12,029 nucleotides of DNA from Bacillota bacterium (lineage in GTDB: Bacteria; Bacillota_E; RBS10-35; JAJYVN01): the NCBI GenBank assembly GCA_021846605.1, contig JAJZWQ010000098.1:1-12029 (forward strand), read 5' to 3'. Shown piece by piece: positions 11,918-12,029 of this stretch (the first letter of the stretch is position 1; every line of letters begins with the position of its first letter). Position numbers and translations under genes: made by a program. Below the pieces are notes generated by a model. It did not search any database. It had not been told where the DNA came from and saw only the letters and a program-made list of their open reading frames with translations.

Positions 11918-11930
11918 CGGTGCTGAGGGC

Positions 11931-12029
11931 GGTTTGAGGGTGTTGGGGTAGTGGTGAACCGAGGGGGAGGTATGGGTTGGCCAGGGGGGCGGGCGGTTGG
12001 CAGTGAGAGGGGCACGAGGAATCGAGCCG
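11931..12029. other. G-rich flank, no gene recognised
   Basis: The stretch is strongly G-rich on the plus strand. Four G-runs of three or more at 11963-11993, separated by loops of six, seven and one bases, fit the usual G-quadruplex pattern. An ATG at 11972 opens a frame to the window end, but its GGAGG directly abuts the start codon and the peptide is unremarkable. Confidence 0.4.

Larger units (their letters stand above)
9840..11930 (-). mobile_element. IS200/IS605-family insertion sequence (tnpA and tnpB)
   Basis: The element is read on the minus strand: left-end hairpin (11903-11917), tnpA, overlapping or adjacent tnpB, then a right-end hairpin (9861-9889). Both proteins keep their catalytic residues, and no internal stop or frameshift was seen. 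IS200/IS605 elements move as single strands and have subterminal hairpins instead of terminal inverted repeats, so exact ends cannot be fixed from one copy. The limits given are approximate. Confidence 0.82.

Noticed and set aside
1..12029. CRISPR array, tRNA or rRNA genes
   Set aside because: No regularly spaced short repeats, no cloverleaf and no conserved rRNA stretches were seen on either strand.

Overview
The window is very GC-rich bacterial chromosomal DNA. It combines strong Shine-Dalgarno starts (GGAGGTG before the Uma2 and GH95 genes) with at least one -10 box placed so close to a start codon that the mRNA should be leaderless (tnpA). The gene content fits a high-GC, possibly thermophilic, non-model bacterium, for example a Limnochordia/Thermaerobacter-type Bacillota, Armatimonadota, Chloroflexota or a related candidate lineage. 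The sequence alone does not settle which.

Layout, left to right. (1) 1-468: C-terminal part of a gluzincin metallopeptidase (HELTH plus a downstream FDEGLAQY). (2) 634-1206, minus: a Uma2-family putative nuclease, complete, with a readable extended -10 promoter and SD. (3) 1398-2459, plus: a Gfo/Idh/MocA NAD(P)-dependent oxidoreductase. (4) 2328-4210: an accessory insert. A VapBC-type toxin-antitoxin pair (AbrB-fold antitoxin 2970-3212, PIN toxin 3209-3715) is bracketed by two diverged direct copies of the 3' end of the oxidoreductase gene plus its downstream spacer (2328-2610 and 3894-4210). The insert also holds a decayed fragment matching the 3' end of the beta-CASP gene found 4 kb further on. 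(5) 4211-6481, minus: a GH95 alpha-L-fucosidase. (6) 6833-9316, minus: a large beta-CASP metallo-beta-lactamase RNase whose C-terminal half contains a clear internal tandem duplication. (7) About 9840-11930, minus: an apparently intact IS200/IS605-family element with tnpA (Y1 HUH transposase) and tnpB (RNA-guided nuclease), a left-end hairpin, and a right-end hairpin that should form the 3' end of an omega RNA. (8) 11931-12029: G-rich DNA with no gene seen.

How the parts relate. The oxidoreductase and GH95 genes converge and look like ordinary carbohydrate metabolism; a shared pathway is possible but not shown. GH95 and the beta-CASP gene share a strand but are separated by 351 bases containing a perfect 12-bp inverted repeat, so they are probably not a tight operon. 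The vapBC cassette has its own promoter (TTGATA, 17 bases, TACACT) overlapped by a palindrome, as expected for an autoregulated toxin-antitoxin operon. Several genes are followed within 3-30 bases of the stop by a GC-rich hairpin without a T-run, which may be the local style of terminator.

The least ordinary items are the zinc-ribbon insertion inside the PIN toxin, the duplicated flanks around vapBC, the four-module C-terminal tail of the beta-CASP protein, and the relic of that tail near vapBC.
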